Source of the DNA: Saururus chinensis
Lineage: Eukaryota > Streptophyta > Magnoliopsida > Piperales > Saururaceae
DNA length: 64,000 nucleotides
Assembly: GCA_035235625.1 (NCBI GenBank)
Contig: CP141141.1
Location: 1,240,001 to 1,304,000, forward strand
Direction of reading: 5' to 3'
Below the pieces are notes generated by a model that saw only the letters and a list, made by a program, of their open reading frames with translations, ran no database searches and was not told the origin of the DNA. Of this stretch, positions 58,101-64,000 are shown in pieces. The translations under genes and the position numbers were made by a program. How positions within the stretch are numbered: position 1 is the stretch's first letter; each line of letters starts with the position of its first letter.

Positions 58101-60386
58101 CCTTTGCAAGTGTACAAGGTAATTGTACTAGGATGAGTATTTAAGGGTTGTCAAACCTCAGGGATGGATGAATTATTACTAAATCTAGAGAGGAATTTGT
58201 TGGTTGAAAACTAAAACAACTTAAACTTTAATTAAGTAAAAGAAAGAATCAATTATATCAAAAGCAAAAGATTAATATGATGGAATTTACTTAGGAAATC
58301 GAATCCACTATAGAACCATAACAATTTCTTAATTTTTAATCTAAATCTAGTGTGAATATGAACAAATATTCTTAGCTACAAGCTAGAATTACTTCAGAAA
58401 GAATCATTAATTAACTTCCATGGCATGAACTATCTTCAACAATAGCACGAATCATTTACACTAAATAGCTATAAGCATGACCCGTCTAATCTTAGTATAA
58501 CTCATCTAAGTCATTAATTATCTGAACATTAAAACTATTGCATGACCATCTCATCTAAATCACAGAAATTAGAATTGATGCAAATATCAAAACCACATCA
58601 ATCTATCATCTACAAGACAATAAATCAACATAGATTTGAATAAACATGAAAAGTTCTTCCATTAAAAAGGAAATCCTTATCATACAATTGTCATAATTCA
58701 CAACTGAGATCTAAATTAAAAAGAAAAGAAACTGAAATTTATCTATAGCTTCATCAACTCCTAAGTAAAAGAAAAATTTAGCCTTCCATGGTATAAGAAA
58801 GCACTTGAATCTCCATTGAAAGCTTTGAGTTTTTCTCTATCTTCTTCTTCCTTCTTCTCTTCAGAAAATCTACTTGCTAACCTCCAATTTTGAGCCAAAT
58901 ATGTCTTTTTATAGGCATAAGAACCGTAGGAAAGAGTTGTATATGAAAAGGACTCAAAATTGGTTGAAATAAGGAAACTGCGCGTTATCCTGTTTGAACG
59001 CCCTGCATTCCTGTTCGAACGCCTATACTGCATTTTTCATCAAAATCACGTTATCCCGTTCGAACTCCCTGGATGCCCGTTCGAACGGCTACACTATTTC
59101 TGCAATTTGGACAGTTTTCCTGGACAGTCCATTTTCTGTTCATTAAGTTCTTTCTTTTATGTCCATATTAATTTTCAACATGTTTATAACTCCGAAAAGT
59201 TGTCCAAATCACTTTAAAACATGTCAAGACTATTTTGAATTATTTCAAACATCGTTCAAGTTCTTCGATAAGCGCATTTTACCTACAAAGCATTAAAACA
59301 TCACATTTTAGACATGTAAAATATAATTAAGATCCCAATTTGATTCAAATACATATCTAAACTACTAATAACTACAAAATTATTAATAATTAAACTGAAA
59401 TATTAATATCTATATTAATCTAAATAGAACCAATCCCAAACCTTATTGAAGGAAAATTAGTCTTTATCTTGTTTAGATGTTCTCCTCCAAATCCAATGAC
59501 AAGCAATATCTCTTGATTAATCTTCATTAATCTAAAGATACCACTATAAATTAACGCATCAATAAAAAAATCATGCATCAAAATAATCAACATTAATAAT
59601 ATAAAGTCATATAAGTCTATAATAATAAACAGAGGTCTATTGCACTCATTTACAGGGCTAGGACTCAGTAAATTCAAACCCGATAATATAAATAACTCTA
59701 ACAAGTCACATGAGTTACGTATATAATACCCTTATGGATTGATGTTTTGCATTACAGACATGTGTAATGTGTTGCCTTAAACTCTAAGAATTAGGTTATT
59801 CCCCTTGTATCCCATGACATTGTGACCTGTAAAGGTCTTTGTGTCACTTACTGGTCACACCCCTTATTTTTGAAGTCATTTAACATCATTCTAAGGTACC
59901 CTAATGATTGGTTGTCTAGGTTATACGTTTCAACAAAAACAGAATATACTACCCCAAAGGGCATTAGGATAATTCTACCATCTAGAGTATGGTACCCTCC
60001 CTTGGGTCATTCTGGTCATCTCACTACCCTTTTAATTAGTTTAAGTCATTGCCCTCTCCTAAGGCTTCACTCTCAAATTGACTTGCACTTTCATTCACAT
60101 GAATGTGGGTAGCCCAACTTGCCCACATTCTGTAGTGTTGGTGGAGTTTTGAAGCTCTTTTTGTATGTGTTCCATTAATATATATCTCAGCTACCAATTC
60201 TAACGATTGAGTAAGTTATTCTCAAGAGAAATCGAAGGGGTCAAATACCCTAATTTCTACGTAGTCAACTTCAGGAATTTAGAAAATTCCCAAACATTAC
60301 AAGGGATGAGCCGATTCCACCGGTAATTTAGCTCTATTGAATGTCTGGTTCCTTTCTGCTGATAGTAATTTGTCACAATTGTTAGG
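58101..60386. other. Unassigned AT-rich repeat DNA
   Basis: No gene was recognised. Two paired TTCGAAC modules at 58990-59024 and 59057-59090 resemble those in LTR family B. The part from 58.1 to 58.8 kb may be the interior of the element beginning at 57894. Confidence 0.45.
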
Positions 60387-60869
60387 CTATTTCATCTCCG
60401 CATACAATGATAACATTTTTTTATTTGTCTTCTTATGAATGGAAAACACTGATTGGAGGTCCCCATCATCTTTTAATTCATATATAATGGATGATTGCGA
60501 AGATGAAATTAAATACTTCAAAGTCACATTATCATTGACGACAAGTTTTTCTTTGACTTGAAGTAGTAGCTCACCGAATTTCACGAACGGATCAATGTTC
60601 ATCAACTGCGCATTTCCATCTACATACACGTCATTATTGCCTATCTCTCTATTGTAGTGTATGCAAATATCAATCCTCTTTATTATTGGGGTTAAAGGGT
60701 GATCAGATATGCCAAAATGAAGCCTTTTTTTACTTTGAACCGTTTCTGTCATGTAAAAAATCAGATTTTTACTATCTCCAATGACTTGCGAGTGAGTCAC
60801 CATTAGTGACCTCCTAACGGCGAATTTTGACTTGCTGCCAATCAATCCTCCCCACTGGAATAGCGTCAC
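60387..60869 (-). CDS. MULE-like transposase N-terminal fragment (tentative)
   Basis: A 160-aa frame on the minus strand. Its second half runs IDICIHYNREIGNNDVYVDG, KFGELLLQVKEKLVVNDNVT and ends IIYELKDDGDLQSVF plus a short basic tail. The pattern of a short beta-rich domain ending in a 'D-D-DLQ' motif resembles the PB1-like N-terminal domain of plant MULE transposases. No MULE catalytic domain or SWIM zinc finger follows in either direction, so it would be a truncated relic. The first 60 residues are not recognised. Confidence 0.35.
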   Translation of the reverse strand: MTLFQWGGLIGSKSKFAVRRSLMVTHSQVIGDSKNLIFYMTETVQSKKRLHFGISDHPLTPIIKRIDICIHYNREIGNNDVYVDGNAQLMNIDPFVKFGELLLQVKEKLVVNDNVTLKYLISSSQSSIIYELKDDGDLQSVFSIHKKTNKKMLSLYAEMK

Positions 60870-63305
60870 ACTGTTCCAGTATTCATTTATGAGGATATGT
60901 ATGGGGGTTGTATTTTTTAAAAACCTAAGGGCAATTTTATCCTAAAATAGGTAATATAACATTTTGTTTAAAAATCATGAAATATGTTATATTAGCTTCT
61001 GCGACCAAGTAATATGGAAAAATCTCTAGAAAGAAGTTGTTGAACTCAAGCGACTAAATGAAACATGTTCATGTGTCAAATAATAAAAGCTTAGAACCGC
61101 CAATTATGAGTTAAACCATACTGGAATGATTGTTATGCATACAACATCAGTAATTAAGGGTCCGTTAGTATTTGTAGGAGAAAAAAAAAAGTTTGTTATT
61201 ATGAGCACATGAGCCCGAGCATCGTAGACAATAGGATTTTGATACAACTCACAAAACTCAAGAGACATACACGTTTGACTCACCTGCCTGCCTCTTCTAT
61301 TAACATGCAGATAAAACTTGATCCAATAACTAATGATGCACAGGCTCATAACATACATAAGCTCGGGTTCATGTTAACTTTTTTTCTAATTAAAAACATG
61401 ATTATAGTTAAGAGGTAGGCTATTATTTTTACCTAATGCATGGTGGACCTATTGACACCTTTGTTATCTGTGGGGGCTATGGTACGTAAATATCTACCCC
61501 TAAAGTTGTTAAGGTTTATGCAAATCTGCCTTTTGCCCTCCTGGTGCACAGAAGTAAACCTTCTTCTACTGCTTCCCAAAAAAAGAAAGATGAAGATAAA
61601 GAACTATTTAGGATAGTGTAAATTCACACCTTCAGTGCACATTACCTACTTGTGACTGCGGTTAACAAAAACAAAACAAACAATTGATTCTTCCTGAAAC
61701 TAAAAGGGAAAACCATATAAGACACTGGCTACAGTTTTGTTCCCAACAACTTAAGTAAAGGCCAAATGGGTCAGGAGCACTCCCCTCTCCTTCCAACTCT
61801 GGGAATCTTGGGCTTCTACTTAGGGGTCGTTTGGGTACGGAATTAATTCCGTAGTGAATCGGAATTTTTTGAAATTAATTCCGACGATTCAATATAGAAT
61901 CGGAATTTCGTTTGGGTATGGAATTTTTAATATGGAATCGTGTTTGGATAGCGAATTGTGTTTAAGGTTAAATTCTTTAGAATTTTAGGTAAATTGACAA
62001 ATATACCCTTTAAATGGAATTGTTTTGATAAAATCATGTTTGGGTATGGAATTTGTGTATTTTTTGGAATCGTTGAACTTATGAAAAAAATACAAATATA
62101 ACCTTGGTTCAGGTATTGTACGTGGTTAGTGTGCAATACAAATAATATGTCCGGCTTGATGTATTCGACTTTGGGCCCTATTGAACGCTTTAAGATCACC
62201 CTAAGAAAGTTTTTTATTTTGTTAAATTGATTGTAGACGTACAAGGGGCCTTATACTCCTCCTTAAACAGTCTTTTTATGACTTAATGGGTGCATAGAAG
62301 TACGTACCAGCCTATACAAGTGCCTATCAGCTGTACTTACCTATATCGATTGAGACCGATATTGTATGATATGAGCGGTGATACACCTTACATAAAAATC
62401 GATATATATCAATTGTATTGGCCTGTACTGTATTGATATTGTAATACCTTTATATTATTCTTAAATAAAATTATGTAATACCACATTAATTGAAAATTAA
62501 TACTTTAGAATATTCACCCTAGGATCACACATCCATAGGCAAACGGTCATGAACTGATCACGGGCTCTTAACAGGCTCTAACTACATTCAACTATTTTAA
62601 TAATAACATACAAACTATTTTCCATCCCTCACACCTCTTTGTAAGTCTCTTTTTAATTCTTTTAATAAAATTTTATTTTTTAACTTAATGAGTGGTTAAA
62701 GTTATTTCTAGCTCTTGGATGAAGCACATCAATCCTCCCAAAAAGCATTCAGGAAAGGGCAGCTATGGAAAATAGAATTTCTGCGGTCGGATGCATCATC
62801 AATTGAGCTTTTGTCTTGCTTAATAATAATCCGAGCAACACTTGGCAGCTCTATTATTTTTTTATAAAATAGCGCACCTATTTCTCACTCCAAATGTAAG
62901 TGATGTAGGCAATAATGATCTTTGCTGCTCAAGGATTAGCCTAAACAAAGTGGAGTATCCCATATAATTCACAATGGAAACCAAGAATGATTCTGAAAAT
63001 ACGGCACTTTTTCAAGATAAGTTTTTACACAATCCTTGATCTCTTCTCTCATATTTGTGACATAGGATGCACGTATTAGCCATATGGAAACCTCGCTTGC
63101 ACAAGTTGTCAATAGTAAGCAGCCAATTCCAGCTAATCTTCTCAGCCTTCTTTTTATCTTCTTTGGGTCAAACAGAAAATATAGGCAAAAACACAAAATG
63201 TACCACGTTGAAGTGATCTTCATAGTCCAGCAATTCCAGCATAGCTAAGGCAGCTTTCTGGAAACGACCTTTCTCAGCTTCTCAGTTTCTTTTCCTCTCA
63301 GTCGC
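60870..63305. other. Intergenic, possible MITE remnant, no gene
   Basis: At 61823 GGGGTCGTTTGGGTACGG looks like one end of a MITE, and GTTTGGGTATGGAATTT recurs at 61911 and 62034, but I found no matching right end. The rest is AT-rich with no recognisable coding region. Confidence 0.45.
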
Positions 63306-64000
63306 TGTAACAACCCGTTTTTCGGTTACGCTTAACCCGAGAGGGTTAAGGGTAATTCAGTAATTTGAGATTAATGTTAAGGGGTTTCATTAGATGAAAT
63401 ACCCATAGCCAGGTAGAGCTTGGCATAACGAGTGTAACGATTCGAAGAACGGGCGAAACGGAGGTCGGGACCGGAAGTGACGACCTCGGGAAACGTAGAC
63501 ATTAGGCGGGACCCATGTAGAAATAGTGTGATTTTATTACTTAAGTGGGTTTGTATTGAAGGGCTCATCGATACGAGTCCAATGGTACCTAGAACGCGCG
63601 AATCCGATTCCGGGGTGGGGAGATACGCGCGTTTGAAGTATTTAGGTATTTAAAAAAATAATAAGAAAATAGAAAATGGCTGAGCCGGCGCACGGCGCGC
63701 GACTGGCGCGCGCCGCAGCACGAGCCGGCGCGGCGCGGCGCAACGCGCACCCGCGTTACCGCGGGCGTCGCGGTTCCGCGCGGGCCGCGGGTTCGCGCGG
63801 TCGCGAACCGCGTAACGCGCGGGCGCGAGCCGCGCGCGTTACGGCGGGCGCCGCCGCCTGAAACCAGCGGCGCAGCCGCGGTTTCGGCGCGGCTCGGGGG
63901 TTATAAATACCCCCATTTTCTCCTGTTTTTACCCAGATTTTCTCTCACCCCCTTTCTGACCGTTCTGAAGCCGATTAAGGCCGTTCAAGACCCGTTTCCT
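63306..64000 (+). mobile_element. GC-rich LTR, left part, runs off the window
   Basis: It starts TGTAACAACCCGTTTTTCGG after GTCGC. It contains two blocks shared with LTRs E, H and D. The first is AACGAGTGTAACGATTCGAA..GGGCGAAACGGAGG (about 63429-63475). The second is GGGCTCATCGATACGAGTCC..AGAACGCGCGAATCCGATTC (about 63560-63625). A CpG-dense stretch follows (63680-63890) and then a TATAAATA box at 63902-63909. Only the 5' part of the element lies in the window, so whether it is solo or full length is unknown. Confidence 0.7.
63902..63909 (+). promoter_or_regulatory. TATA box of the right-edge LTR
   Basis: TATAAATA follows directly after a CGCG-rich stretch and precedes a pyrimidine-rich leader, the expected LTR promoter arrangement. 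Confidence 0.6.

Noticed and set aside
63676..63861. 61-aa Ala/Arg-rich frame
   Set aside because: It is an artefact of CGCG-rich LTR sequence just upstream of the LTR TATA box.
57894..64000. H and the right-edge LTR as the two LTRs of one element
   Set aside because: Both start TGTAACAACC and share one conserved block, but the remainder is too different for a pair from the same insertion, and no gag-pol lies between.

Overview
This window is nuclear DNA of a flowering plant. Two intron-containing plant genes, Stowaway and hAT-type MITEs and many nested LTR-retrotransposon remnants show this. The coding exons of both genes are strongly GC-biased, especially the first exons, which suggests a monocot; that last step is inference. 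Nothing prokaryotic was seen.

Layout. 1-2.5 kb is AT-rich intergenic DNA with degraded MITEs. 2.95-6.72 kb (minus) is a six-exon gene for a La-related protein of the LARP1b/c type, with a leader rich in telo-box-like motifs up to about 7.1 kb. 7.1-13.2 kb is intergenic, with a dead Ty1/copia pol copy and two clean Stowaway MITEs. 13.2-22.9 kb is a second dead copia pol (minus), split by an 8.0-kb insertion, A1, which itself contains the insertion B1. 23.9-31 kb holds a GC-rich minisatellite on both sides of solo LTR E, and E contains solo LTR B2. 33.9-35.0 kb (plus) is an apparently intact PIP2-type aquaporin gene. 38.75-41.82 kb is a non-autonomous hAT-like transposon, F, carrying a fragment of a host HCA59/C9orf78-like gene and interrupted by solo LTR D. 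44.9-45.3 kb is a pseudogene fragment of a plant coiled-coil protein. 45.9-46.4 kb is a small relative of F, G, containing two tRNA-like modules. 48.9-57.1 kb is LTR copy A3, which contains A2 (same family, opposite strand) and is cut by B3. 57.9-63.3 kb is mixed repeats with one MULE-like reading frame. From 63.3 kb a further GC-rich LTR runs off the right edge.

Only two loci look like working genes: the RNA-binding LARP1-like protein (cytoplasmic mRNA translation and stability) and the plasma-membrane water channel. They are about 27 kb apart and functionally unrelated. The rest is a record of repeated insertion into insertion. Several large solo LTRs keep matching 5-bp target duplications, so the order of events can be read from the sequence: copia before A1 before B1; E before B2; F before D; A3 before both A2 and B3. 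All assignments come from reading the sequence; no database search or alignment program was run.
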